NCBI GenBank assembly: GCA_951394045.1
Contig: OX595997.1
Span: forward strand, 1,302,001 to 1,366,000
Direction: 5' to 3'
Source of the DNA: Nitzschia sp. DOCU1
Lineage: Eukaryota; Bacillariophyta; Bacillariophyceae; Bacillariales; Bacillariaceae
Length of the DNA stretch: 64,000 nucleotides
Notes under the pieces: model-generated
What the model saw: only the letters and a program-made list of their open reading frames with translations
Told to the model about the DNA's origin: nothing
The model's database searches: none
In this document: positions 29,594 to 40,037 of the stretch, one piece after another
Layout of the letters: each line of letters opens with the position of its first letter
How positions within the stretch are numbered: the first letter of the stretch is position 1
Made by a program: the position numbers and the translations under genes

Positions 29594-29920
29594 ATTTTTG
29601 TGAAGTATTTACATATTACATGTGCAGTATTTACGTTTTACATATGATGTATTTACGTATTACATATGCAGTATTGACATATTACATATGCTGTATTGAC
29701 ATATTTTATATGCTGCATCTACTTAATTTTAAGTCAATACGACACAAAAATGTGTCGTATCTACTTAAAAATATGTAATGTGAAGTATTGTCATATTTTT
29801 GTGAAGTATTTACATATTACATGTGCAGTATTTACGTTTTACATATGATGTATTTACGTATTACATAAGTAGTATTGACATATTACATATGCACTTGCGA
29901 CGTATTTTATATGCTGCTCC
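29594..29920. repeat. AT-rich array of about 22-bp repeats, two blocks
   Basis: Two blocks of degenerate tandem repeats with a unit near gtatttacatattacatatg flank a central hairpin. A 73-bp stretch, from atttttgtgaag onward, is identical at 29594-29666 and 29795-29867, so the blocks arose by one segmental copy with a 201-bp offset. Each block holds about five units that vary in a few bases (ttgacat, ttacgtt and so on). The array is very AT-rich against its surroundings. No gene overlaps it except chance frames. Confidence 0.85.
29727..29770. repeat. long inverted repeat (hairpin) inside the array
   Basis: Arms 29727-29746 and 29751-29770 are inverted copies of 20 bases with two mismatches, separated by a 4-base loop of A. 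The inner ten pairs (atacgacaca with tgtgtcgtat) are perfect. It sits exactly between the two repeat blocks. The hairpin could form in DNA or in a transcript. Confidence 0.85.
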
Positions 29921-30737
29921 TATTTTAAATATAAGACATTTCCCTTCTTTTTTCAGCAGTGTTATAAGTGGACTCTTGCTAGGGGCAATTTACGAAGACA
30001 GAACAGGTTCTAATACAGAGCACGTACTAATGCAGTCTGGCACTGAAAGCTTTTAGACTTGGGGGCAGCTGGATGCGGGGGGATATTGATCATTTCGAGT
30101 CATGTGTGGGACTCCCCCCAGAATCTAGTAGATACTTTTAAAATGTATGCATGGCCCCGCTCGCACTCTAGAAATTGTTTCCGCCTCCAACCATCAGTGC
30201 TGCAAACTAAGGGTAGGTCTCCTGGTACCTATATACTTTGGTCTTGTCCTCATCCTCTTCGCCAGTCGACACAAAGCTAAAAGTACATGTCTCCTAGTAG
30301 CCCCTATTCCCGCGGAGCCTTAAGTCATTTGAGGTACGTACGTCACGAGCACGTCATCGAACGGGGCAAAAAGCGCATAGCTATGAAGAATAAAAGTTTG
30401 GCTCGGCGTTTAGGAAGACAAAGCTACAACAGCAGTGGAAGTATCGCCGATTGTGCCATTTCCAAGCGACTTCCTAGAGGCCGATAGAGTATAGAGGATT
30501 GTTTGGATGGCAAGGCATCTTGTGCAGTCGACAAGCGCCTCCTCGATTTTCACTGCGAGCCGACTAGGTTGCATCCGGCAGAGAACTCAATTCAAACCAC
30601 AGAGACCAAGAAACACATTATGAAATAAACAATCTATTATTTTTGCAAGCGTTCAATTTCCCAAAGTCCTATGACGTTCTTTCTCCACTGAAACAGTCGA
30701 GAGTCAGGAAATGGTAGCCTTGTGTACACGAGCAAAA
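29921..30737. other. intergenic, 0.8 kb
   Basis: This is the region between the AT-rich array and the 3' end of the Psb29-like gene. No gene is supported. A G-rich stretch near 30060-30090 and a C-rich one near 30110-30120 could pair imperfectly, but I do not call a structure. Confidence 0.4.
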
Positions 30738-31900
30738 TTACTCAGCCTCGACACGCTCCCGGTTGGCTGTAGCCTCGGCTTCGATTTCGGCCTTCATCTT
30801 CTCTTCCCGTACGGCCGCACGAAGGGCCTGTTCAGCCTTTTCTTCCAGTCTTTCGGCCATTCTCTTCTTCTCACGGATTTCAATTTCCTTCATCATCGTC
30901 TCCATCATTTCGAGCTTGCTCCTGACCTTGAAGTACAAGTCGCTGTCATTCTGTAAAAAGGCAAAAAATGTCAGAAATATCACGAATGACTGGTCAATTC
31001 CCCCGTCTTTTGGAAAACGTCGCAACGATTCAGTACTTACGCATGCCGTCATATGGGATTTGCCCAACTTCTCTGACATCCAGCTTTCCATGACAGGGTA
31101 AACTTCGTCCTTGTCCATTTCAATTCCAACAGTCTCCATGATCTTAAGAAGGCCGATTCCGAAGTAGCGAGAGTACATCCAAAATTCTTCCCCCTTGACG
31201 CTAGCGGCAATTTTGCCCAAAGGACTTGACGTATCGGCACCCGAAAGAGCGGCTTCAATGTCGGCCTTGGTCTTTCCTTCGGCCCAGTCTTGGATCATCT
31301 TGGCTTCAGAACGGATTTCTGCCTCATTCAAACCCACGCTCTTGAAGAGCGCCGAGACGATCTTTGCTCCCACCTCTGGTTCGGGGTAATTCTTGAGCAA
31401 AAGGTCCAAGGAAGTCAAAAGTCCCAAACTCCAGAGGGGATCCTTTTGGAATCGCGCATTGACGACGATCAAGTGCGTCGTTCCTACAATATCCGTCACC
31501 ATGTTCTTATACAAAGCATTCACAGTGTAGCCCAGTTCTTTCGTGAAATCAGCAAATGCCTCTCCTACCGTCTTAATCTTAGCACCGACCAAATGACCGT
31601 ACTTCTTGGCAAACGCCGTATTGGCCTTTCCAGGCTTGTATTTCAACTATAACACGTAGAACAAGAACAAAAATGAATGATAAGTGAGAACTATCCATAG
31701 ACGTTCCAGCAAGACCCCACACAAAAGACAGCTATAACTCCACTCACTTCCGATTCGATGGCTCCGAGTTCGAAGGCCTCCGTCAGCGAGCTTTGCACTG
31801 ACACACTGGCAGCATGGCCACGGGTAGATTGGACGGGGGCAAAGGCTGCCGCCGAGGACGCTACAGCAAGGACTGTGATGGCAGAACTAACAAATTTCAT
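30738..31900 (-). CDS. THF1: Psb29/Thf1 photosystem II biogenesis protein, three exons
   Basis: On the minus strand, exons are 31748-31900, 31041-31646 and 30738-30950, with introns of 101 and 90 bp. All joins are in phase 0 and GT-AG (the second donor is GTAAGT), giving 323 residues. The first exon encodes a signal peptide ending in AAAFAPVQS, the heterokont plastid AFAP motif. The core matches Thf1/Psb29 in order: [39 protein letters not shown], then the region after [18 protein letters not shown]. The protein helps assemble and repair photosystem II and organise thylakoids. The C terminus is a long highly charged helix ([20 protein letters not shown] and onward) that forms a coiled coil, as in the family. 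The family is well supported. Confidence 0.88.
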
Positions 31901-33087
31901 TTTGACAAGAGCAATGTGATGATTGATAGCTGGAAATAGTAATAATGACTGTCCGCTGACTTGCAATTCCTATTCTTCGAACTCTTTTGATGTTCTGACT
32001 GAGCAGGTGTGCATCTGGCGCCAGGGTTTGGCTGAGTAGATCGGGCGACAAGACACCATCATCGCTGTGTCATTCGAAAGCGCGTGGTGCGCTGATAAAA
32101 TCCAAAGCGCGGGAAAAGAGGCGATCTTCTTACCGGGAAACCTTGAGAACACGTACTTGGGGCCATCATGGCCGGCCACTGTTCGCCGCGTTGTCATTGG
32201 CTATGCTAGCTCCCTCGTTGAGTGTGGATCAGTACTGAAACAACCGTAGAAAAAGATGACGTCATAAATCGTTCGGGATTGACACAGTAGAGATGGCAGC
32301 GACTTTCCGGCTGTTTTTCTCGCGAGCAAGGCTTGAAGTTCGCTTCGCCCCAGCGTCTGACTTGGCATAGCTGATGGTCGGTCATTGAAATTCCTATTTT
32401 TTTCATGCCAAGGACCGACGACAACATCATCAACATTATGGTCGCCTGTCCACAATCCCTCTCAACAGGATGAGTCAAAATGATAAAGCTTTTTCGACTT
32501 TGAGGCGTTGACTCTACTGCCTGGAAATCTGCATCTACTCCTGTTAGCTCGGCATTATCTGCTCTGTTGAATCGATGCTCCAAATCGGTGCCGATATGAC
32601 ATTGGCCGTATTCAGAATACTTCCGCCGCGTCCTCCTTCTTGTCGCTCCTGGGCAAGATCCGCTACTACTAGCTTCGGATATTCAACGAAAGAGGCACCA
32701 GGATTAGCCTCTCCTTGCCACTTTTGGAGCCGACGACAGCCGATTGCTGCGTCGCGTCGCGCCACCATCCTCCCCGGTCATAAAATTTTTGCCGACGGCA
32801 TATGCCAGTCTACATCATCGCAGTCGCGTCCTGTAGCAAGAGATTCCCCCTTTGACAAAATCTAAACGGATCATTGAGATGCGATTGGTGGCTAGGTCTT
32901 TCCCAACAATCAACATCGACGCGATATGTGGCTCGATGGTCGTTCATACTTGCTGCTTCCTGATCCAAGGTCATCCACGACGCTTGCATGTTTCTGAAAT
33001 TCATTCCACAGCCAGTCGAACAACGTTCCTAGAGGGAAATATGCATTTCTATTATGAGGGAAAATATGAACTGCGCCAACCAGGGCA
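31901..33087. other. gene-poor stretch, 1.2 kb
   Basis: This region lies upstream of the Psb29-like gene. Open frames up to 125 codons on both strands have no motifs. The composition is ordinary, and I support no gene. Confidence 0.4.
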
Positions 33088-33461
33088 ACTCATCCACGGT
33101 TGGTGTCCTCTGAGGTCGAGTCAGTCGTTTTCACGATGGTCATCATTCCCAGGATAAATGACACCTACTTCTTCCACACCAAGCTTGTTGCTTCCCTTGG
33201 TTTCCCCCCTCGCAGATACATGGCGACGGAGTATCGATCGGATTCCTTCTAATGCTCTCTATCGCCTGGGAGAGGGACTCATCCATGGTTGGTGTCCTCT
33301 GACGTCGAGTCGTTTTCATGATGGCCACCGTAGCCAGAAGAAATGACACCTTCGCCTTCCACACCAAGCTTGTTGCTTCCCCTGGTCCCCCCCCCCCCCC
33401 CCCCCCCTCGCAGGTACATGGCGAGGAGTCTCGATCGGATTCCTTCCAATTCTCTCAATCG
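33088..33461. repeat. 189-bp tandem duplication
   Basis: Two diverged copies stand head to tail, 33088-33276 and 33277-33461. Shared anchors are actcatccaNggttggtgtc, cttccacaccaagcttgttg, ctcgcagNtacatggcga and cgatcggattccttc. Copies differ by scattered substitutions and small indels. The second copy carries the long C tract listed below. Both keep the phrase LIHGWCPL in one plus-strand frame, but there is no sustained open frame. Confidence 0.8.
33387..33407 (+). repeat. 21-base poly-C tract
   Basis: There are 21 consecutive C bases within the second copy of the duplication, where the first copy has only cccccc at the matching place (ggtttcccccctcgc). The tract therefore expanded after the duplication. 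Such homopolymers slip easily and may also be a sequencing-length uncertainty. Confidence 0.85.
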
Positions 33462-33986
33462 TCAACGTTTGGATGTGACTCTGCAGCGCTAGTACCGGTC
33501 GTCTGGACCCTCAAAGTTGGCAACCATGATATTTGTAACACCAGCGTCGTCAACAGCAATCGAAGGCATTTCTTCTAGGTTGCAGCGAATATGTGCAGTG
33601 ACTGTGTTCTTCCCCATGGAAAGTACCACCACCCATCATCAAAAGCTATCCCACTTTTGGCTTTTGCAGTCACGTTCATGATGCTGAAGAACTGACTGCT
33701 GTCAAGGCCTCCTCGTACATTATATGAAAAGCCATTTCTCGCGCTAGGTTTCATTTCACTTCTTGCTACCTAGCTTGCCTGTCATGGATGTATCGCAGCA
33801 GAAACTCTGGGTCGTTCATTCAAACAGGTCGGCGTGACGACGAATCAGCACATCATAAAATACAAATGTCAGGAGTAACAGAAGGAAATAGATCGCAATG
33901 GGTTATATTTTCAAAAAAGGAATCTATCCTTTACGATACTAGAGATAATATATTTCACTACCCATATTGCAGAACTGTACTAGTCG
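33462..33986. other. intergenic, 0.5 kb
   Basis: The stretch lies between the tandem duplication and the 3' end of the permease gene. No gene or structured element is supported. Confidence 0.45.
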
Positions 33987-35828
33987 TTAAGCGGTTTCCA
34001 CTTCTTCTTGTGGTTCGTCGCTGCCCTCTCCTTCGTCGGGATTTTCAGTCGGGTCGACCGACTTGGCCTTGGCGGTTCCAGAAGTGTCGCCGTCCACAGC
34101 AAGAGGACTGGCTTCTTCCTCACTTGCGTCTTCAATTTCCATGTCATCAATGAGATCCATTGGAATAACCATATTCAAAAACATGGCAGTCACGCTGCCA
34201 ATAAAGTACGGCGTGTTAATGGCAATCATGATACCGACTCGAAACGAGTTCATCGCGTCCGACATGTCCGGATCGTAGGGCCACCACTGGTTGGGACGTT
34301 CCGCCGACGTGCCCACGCCCGGCGACGAAAAGGCGGGTACCAAGGCGGTTCCCACTCCCAGCGCCAACGAAGCGGCAACAATGTAGTGGGTACGACGATC
34401 AATTTTGTGGAAGCCAATAAGCTTGATTCCACTCAGAATGATATTGGCAAACAAAAACGTGAGAGCTCCGCCCAAGACGCAATCGGGAATGCTCAGAATC
34501 CATGCCCCGATTTTGGCAATGACGCCAAACACTAGCAGCCAGCAGCCACACGAGTATCCTGCCGAGGTGGAAGCACATCGGGTGAGCGACACGATTCCAT
34601 TGTTTTGGGAAAGCGTGGTGTTGGGTGTGGTCGTTCCAAGAGCAGCAATAAAGCTACCAATAGCGTCGCCTAGAAGACCGCCTTGGATTCGCTTGTCATG
34701 AATAGGTCCCTCTGGTTTCAATCGAGAGGCTTCCTCGGTCGCTGTAACATCTCCAAACGTCTCCATGGCAGTCACCAAAAAGCCAAACAGCAGCGGGATA
34801 ACGGCAGGACCATGGATTCCAATGGGAAAGGTTTCGACCCAGAGAAAAGTGAATACGTCGCTGTTCTTCATCCTGGTATTGGTGACGAAACGCTCGCCTT
34901 CATAGGTCGCAAGGGCGGCAATGGCATAGCCACCCAAGAGACCCCAGATTACCATGGTGTTGCGCATAAAAGGACTGCCAAATGTCTCCACAAACAAAAA
35001 TATCAAAAAGACGGCAAATCCCAGGGCGATATAAGGGCCTGAGCCATAGCCTAGCTGGACTTCGCCATTGCCCATGCACAAGTTTTCGGCGCTGGGTGTT
35101 CCCGAGCACCCCACACCTCCACCCCAGAACCGGATGCCTGCTCCAGTGAGCTGAACACCAATCAACAAGACAGTGACTCCGAGGACAAAAGGGGGACAGA
35201 CGCGCTTGAGGATCTTTCCTGGAATGAAAGAAATGGCGGCTTCCAGCCAGACTGTGACCATGATGGTGCCGAGTAACTTGCCCCAGGCTTCTTCAAATCC
35301 AACTCCAGTGGATGTCATGATATCATAAAGGATGATCGGGAAGATGGCATTGTACTGGTTAGCAGTCCCCATGGTAGAGAGGACGCCCGTTCCCAGTTGA
35401 TAGTTTGTGAACGGAATGGGAATGGTGCTGACTTGGACAAGAGTGCAAAAGCCCGAGCAAATCAAGGACGCACTAACCAGGTACTGGGCCACGTCTAGGA
35501 CACTTTCTCGGGCCGCGGCTTGAGTCTCGCCCAGCGACGAGTCGTAGACTTCGGGAAAGTAGCTCATGACCACGTTGGAGATGAGAAGAGCAGGGGTAAT
35601 AATGTTGGTGCTCATGGTCAGGGCATGCTGAAGACCGATCATCATCGATACAGTGAAACTGAGCGTTTCATCGTGGGCATAGAAAGGAGGAGGCTGGTAC
35701 TCGTGCTTTTCCTTTTTGCAGAAAGGAAAGCGGGGAGTACAAAGGAACTTCCAGTCATAGTCACCAATGAAGGCGGCCTTGGCGCCGTGTTCTTTGTACG
35801 TGTCGTAGATGCCCATCTGAGACGACAT
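33987..35828 (-). CDS. nucleobase-ascorbate family permease (uric acid/xanthine type)
   Basis: This is a proton-coupled nucleobase transporter of the NAT/NCS2 family with about fourteen hydrophobic segments. The diagnostic NAT motif is present as QNNGIVSLTRCASTSAG, and the helix 8 block reads ETFGDVTAT, as in fungal uric acid/xanthine permeases (UapA), where these residues bind the purine. TPNTTLSQNN just before the motif also fits. The frame is open upstream, with ATGs at 36056, 35882, 35828 and 35816. I chose 35828, giving 613 residues, because the sequence beyond it is basic, lacks family similarity, and may be 5' leader or intron. The C-terminal 50 residues are acidic and Ser/Glu-rich, probably cytosolic regulatory tail. 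Confidence 0.85.
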   Translation of the reverse strand: MSSQMGIYDTYKEHGAKAAFIGDYDWKFLCTPRFPFCKKEKHEYQPPPFYAHDETLSFTVSMMIGLQHALTMSTNIITPALLISNVVMSYFPEVYDSSLGETQAAARESVLDVAQYLVSASLICSGFCTLVQVSTIPIPFTNYQLGTGVLSTMGTANQYNAIFPIILYDIMTSTGVGFEEAWGKLLGTIMVTVWLEAAISFIPGKILKRVCPPFVLGVTVLLIGVQLTGAGIRFWGGGVGCSGTPSAENLCMGNGEVQLGYGSGPYIALGFAVFLIFLFVETFGSPFMRNTMVIWGLLGGYAIAALATYEGERFVTNTRMKNSDVFTFLWVETFPIGIHGPAVIPLLFGFLVTAMETFGDVTATEEASRLKPEGPIHDKRIQGGLLGDAIGSFIAALGTTTPNTTLSQNNGIVSLTRCASTSAGYSCGCWLLVFGVIAKIGAWILSIPDCVLGGALTFLFANIILSGIKLIGFHKIDRRTHYIVAASLALGVGTALVPAFSSPGVGTSAERPNQWWPYDPDMSDAMNSFRVGIMIAINTPYFIGSVTAMFLNMVIPMDLIDDMEIEDASEEEASPLAVDGDTSGTAKAKSVDPTENPDEGEGSDEPQEEVETA

Positions 35829-37246
35829 AAAGTGGCGTGACGAGTGTAAGCTAAGTTCCAAGACATGAAAAACCTTGTCCATGCTTCCATGCTTACCTTT
35901 AGGACGATGAGTGTCGTTTTCTTCTGGACGCTGCCTGCCGAAAAGTGGAACGATAGGATCGATCGATAATAGATCGATTGCTGCAATCTTTCGTTTGTGG
36001 TTTTTTACAAAATCTCTGGATCTGTGGCGGTTTGACATACGTAGGATTGCTACCATTTGTCGCTGCTCTCTGCTCTGCTCAGTGTAGCTATGCCCCAACG
36101 TCCAACCATCTCTTTTGGGGTATGCCCCCCGTCGAAGTCATGAGTTTCTCTAAGCCCCTCCGACAAAAATCCGGGAAGTTCCGACCCCTCTAGAGCCGGA
36201 AAAGGGTTCTTTTTCCTGTGGTTTTTGGGAAGAAAGCTGGGTACTACCGAGAAGGTATTCTGATTGGCCATTGCTGACGTGAGAATCTCATTCTTCTTTT
36301 GTAGTTCTGGTCGCTTTCTCGCTTCTGCAAGCCGTTTGAAGCGCCAAAGTTGTTTCCCTCCAAGCAGTTTGAAACGCCATCCTTTGCCGCCGCGCCAGCA
36401 TGCCCTGATACATACCAGGGGAACAGTTCTACCCCCAAACATACTTAGTCGAAAAATGTTTATCTATTCTTTTGAATTTTTGGTTCTTGCCACCCTTTGG
36501 GGTTCTTGGGGTAGAATGTTAAAATAGCAGCCTCCTCATCGTAACAATACTACCACCTGATCCTTACATTACAACCTTCTTCTTACTTTCTTGATGACCC
36601 AGCGGCAGTACACTGCTGCTGCTTTATGTGATGACGACGAGGAGTCCAGCCAAACAACAGCTGTAGTAGTCTAAATCCCATTAGTCTATCTAGTCTTTTA
36701 GTACAACATAGGCAGACAATGGCACGAACAAATGCCAACACCATTGGAAAAAGCCTGACGTTGTTCAACTGAAGAAGCATCCCAGACCATCATAGCACAC
36801 TTTGTAAATGATTTTGTAAACACGTGGTGTAGCTTTAATCAAAACTGCACTAGCGCGAACCCCTTCCCCCTGAATCGCATTGAAGTTCGTAACTGTATCC
36901 ATTCTCCTAAAATTATTTATCCTGCCACCTATAATACCACAGTCCCCTTCATTTGTGGCACGTGTTAAAAAGAAGTACGTAACCGGATGGCGATGAATAA
37001 ATTTCGATGCCACTTTCTCACATCCGGCTCCATAAGTAGCCGGATGGCAAAATCTATGCCTTCCAAGGATGTATGATACACTACCGTGTACACTGCCATT
37101 ATTAGCGTTGGGATGTTGGCTTTTCCCACCGAAAGGGCTGACGCACGTCTCTGCCATAAACCTATTTCCCGGTTCCGGGATTTTCGTCTCATTAATCTAT
37201 TCTACATGGAAAACCTGAACTCACTTCGATCATCATAGAAGTAACA
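35829..37246. other. intergenic, 1.4 kb, holds permease 5' region
   Basis: This is the divergent gap between the permease and a TPR-like gene. The permease frame stays open through 36056, so a longer N terminus or extra exon is possible (a GTAAGC donor lies near 35895 on the minus strand). Between 36100 and 37246 no gene is supported. Confidence 0.4.
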
Positions 37247-37949
37247 ATGGCACCACAAGACAGTAGTAGTATCTACTCCACTGTTGTCGCCCGCAATAAC
37301 CGCGCTGTTGATGACATGCTCAATGGTCGCTTGGCATCGGCACATGATGGCTTTCGAGATTGCTTCATCCTAGTGAAGAAGCAATGTTTGGCCACCGGAG
37401 AGCATTCTCTTTTGCTACAAGAACGGCGTCGATTACGATATTATTAGAACGGGCCAGCTTTTGTCTGCTGCACTGATCTTCAACATGGCATTGCTCTTTC
37501 AGCATATCAAAGCTCAACGCGGCGGCGGCCTTACCCCCCGCAGTGCTAAGGGCGATATGGCCAAGGCGCAACAGCTATATCTCACCGTTGTCAAGCTCAC
37601 TGATTGTTCTGGAGACGAAGAAGAGGGAGAGAACTGGATGCATCCTTTGATGCTGACGATGTTTCCAAAAACTCAAAGGCAGCAGACTCAAAAACAATGG
37701 GAGTACGCCAGCAAGTGGAAGCTGGAACTTGGGTTGGCTGCTGTCAACAACTACTCGCAGCTCTGTCATGAACTTGGTGAACTCAAAATGGCCGAACGAG
37801 CCGCCACGGCTCTTCAATCCTCCATGTCGGAACTTTCCCACCAACTCTATGCCTTCTCCACTTCTGAATGTGATCAGATCCTATCCAAGAACAATATTGG
37901 TGCTGTTTTGAGCGGAGGCGTACGCATTCCATGTGCTCCGGCTGCCTAG
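37247..37949 (+). pseudogene. TPR-like gene split by a frame change
   Basis: Two overlapping frames make one plausible protein. The first runs from the ATG at 37247 to a stop at 37445 (66 residues, ending after LLLQERRRLRYY). The second is open from 37377 to 37949 and reads CYKNGVDYDIIRTGQLLSAA and then LIFNMALLFQHI, followed by an AQQLYLTVVKL helix and LGLAAVNNYSQLCHELGEL. The second part looks like degenerate TPR units of a type I recall in diatoms. The switch must occur within 37377-37445. I see no GT-AG intron that repairs it. Either the gene is broken, the base call is wrong by one or two bases, or a very small intron exists. Confidence 0.55.
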
Positions 37950-38316
37950 TGCTGCATAGTAGTTCAGTAAGTTCATAAGTAGTACGCTGCGTACGATTGG
38001 AAGACTATGAGACTTCATAGATGATTGGCATGATCAATACATTCCTTCTAGCTATCATAGTAGTACCGGGCGGTAGAAGAAGCCCTCTCATGAAACAGAC
38101 TCCTTCGACTTTAGGCCCCAATGACTGCTTCGATTGCACGTGCGCGGCACCACACAAGCAGAAAAGGGCGAGAGATTTCGAAGCGGATCGTCGACGTTCG
38201 CCGCAATGATGTGATCCTCTTTCAAATCTTTCCCTTTGTTTGCTTTCGCCGATAGACTCTACTCTATCACAAACCACAAAACTCAATACTACTATTTGCA
38301 CATACCATAGCATACC
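37950..38316. other. intergenic, 0.37 kb
   Basis: This short gap upstream of the plus-strand membrane protein gene holds no supported gene. It should include that gene's promoter. Confidence 0.4.
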
Positions 38317-39378
38317 ATGTCAGCATCTGATCCTTCCGGTTTCGTTCGAAATCCGCCCTCTGTGATTGTCAAAGTCCAAGGCACTTCCCAGGAAATGATG
38401 AACGGCCAGCTGGGCGTGGTCATTCAATACAACGTAGAGCGAGCTCGTTATCTGGTGCACATGACAAATACGCAACAAACTGTCGCCTTGAAGGCAGAAA
38501 ATCTCACCAAAGCCAACATGATCGATCAAGCCAAGGCGCAATTTCAGCTCTTGACGAAGAATCCGCAAATCAAGGCCGAAATCACAAAATATTACAACCT
38601 GGCCATTGCCAAACTTCCGCCCGGAGTCAAGCCAGAACACTTGGCAGGCGCCATGGCAGTTTTGTTACTGCTAAGCTTTTATTTTGTGGGATTCACAAGA
38701 ATGTTCATGGTGATTAGTTTACTCATGATGGTGGGCATTGTGGTGGGACCGGACCTGATTGTCAATGGTCGATTGCAATTGAACTGGCGAGTGATTGCTG
38801 CAAACTTTCCCACGAGATGCCGATCCCTGCTAGAACAAATGGTGCCCATGTTACAAGGAAAATTAAATGACAAGGTGGCGGCTGGAATTGTTGTAGTCTT
38901 TTGGCTGGCATCGGCACGAGCTATATTGCTGCCGTCGGCGTCGACTGCTGCTGCCCCCAAACCGCCGCGGCCCCTGACACCATCGGCAACAGCAACAGCA
39001 ACAGCATCATCAGTGTCCATTGAAGAGGCTTACAAGTTTGGATTTGAAGATGCTACTGGTGGCAAGGAGTTTGGTACTAGCATGCCAAAGCAGCAACCAC
39101 AGCCCGTTATCAATTATGACGAAGATTTGCAACCCATTCCATTAACTGCTGATGATCCTTACATGTACATGCCACCCAAGTCATGGTATTCCAAACTTGG
39201 CATGATGCAAATGATGTCAGTTATGAATATTGGACGAACCTTGTATGCCATGGGAGCGGATCCAGCGACGGGGACCTTCTCGGCACCGCTGGCCATGGCC
39301 AATCTCCAACAGGCAAATCCAATGCAGCTGGGGTTACTGGGATTTTCCGTGTACAATATACTCAAAATTTTCTTTTAA
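38317..39378 (+). CDS. multi-pass membrane protein, hypothetical
   Basis: The protein is 353 residues and intronless. The first 60 residues have alternating strands (SVIVKVQGTSQEM, GQLGVVIQYNVERARYLVHM) that resemble an SH3-like or KOW-like small beta fold. Two hydrophobic helices follow at about 109 to 125 and 128 to 145, and a third near 188 to 205. A Pro/Ala/Thr-rich linker then leads to a soluble C-terminal region with KFGFEDATGGKEFG. The end has another moderately hydrophobic helix. I recognise no family. The layout fits an organelle or ER membrane protein with soluble domains. Confidence 0.6.
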   Translation: MSASDPSGFVRNPPSVIVKVQGTSQEMMNGQLGVVIQYNVERARYLVHMTNTQQTVALKAENLTKANMIDQAKAQFQLLTKNPQIKAEITKYYNLAIAKLPPGVKPEHLAGAMAVLLLLSFYFVGFTRMFMVISLLMMVGIVVGPDLIVNGRLQLNWRVIAANFPTRCRSLLEQMVPMLQGKLNDKVAAGIVVVFWLASARAILLPSASTAAAPKPPRPLTPSATATATASSVSIEEAYKFGFEDATGGKEFGTSMPKQQPQPVINYDEDLQPIPLTADDPYMYMPPKSWYSKLGMMQMMSVMNIGRTLYAMGADPATGTFSAPLAMANLQQANPMQLGLLGFSVYNILKIFF

Positions 39379-40037
39379 AATTACTAGTCAGTGGTCTCGA
39401 TTGAAATGCGCAATAGTAGCAGCAAGTAGGATAGATCGAGGACTGGCGCAAGACTAACAAAGCAATCGATCTATCGAACCACACAGCAAGGGGGCCAAAC
39501 GCCAGTGTCACGACAATTTAGGTACTAGCTTTCGACCTTTTCCACAAACAAATGGCATTCGTAGTATCACTTCCATGAATTGTGCTTGTGTTCTCGTCGG
39601 AGTCATTCGTTGAGTTGTTACGTCTCCTGAGTTATCAGTAGTTAGCTCTGATCCTAGCTGGGGCGACGGGATGCTACGTGGCGAAGCGCACGACAACGCC
39701 CGTATCGTCCGCTGCCGGACCGCTGATGGACGATGATGGCGGACTTTCGTGGTGAGACAAAAAAGGGGGGTGAAACAGGGGTGGACCCTTTATTTCACAA
39801 CTGGTCCGCGCGCGCGGCGAGATTGTGGACGCAGGGCCATCCAAATCATCCGCCAAAATCTTTCGATCGGATACTTGTTGTTGTCGTCGTCAAAGAAGAC
39901 ACACCAATAATCGGATGATGCTTTGACTTGCAAAGTGATGCTGCCGCACACTGCCAGATCATTGTTCTGATAGTACTCCATGTTTCCGAATCCTCGAGAC
40001 CTGTAACACCACCGACGAACCCAAGAATCCTTCGACC
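39379..40037. other. intergenic, 0.66 kb
   Basis: The gap lies upstream of the JmjC gene and downstream of the membrane protein gene. Short open frames occur on both strands. Nothing is supported. Confidence 0.45.

Noticed and set aside
29594..29920. Possible CRISPR array
   Set aside because: Repeats vary, there are no uniform spacers and no cas genes. The host is a eukaryote.
31901..33087. Possible retroelement remnant
   Set aside because: No reverse transcriptase, integrase or protease motif was seen in any frame.
35829..36056. Extra N-terminal 76 residues of the permease
   Set aside because: The extension is in frame but basic and unlike the family. An intron or leader is as likely.
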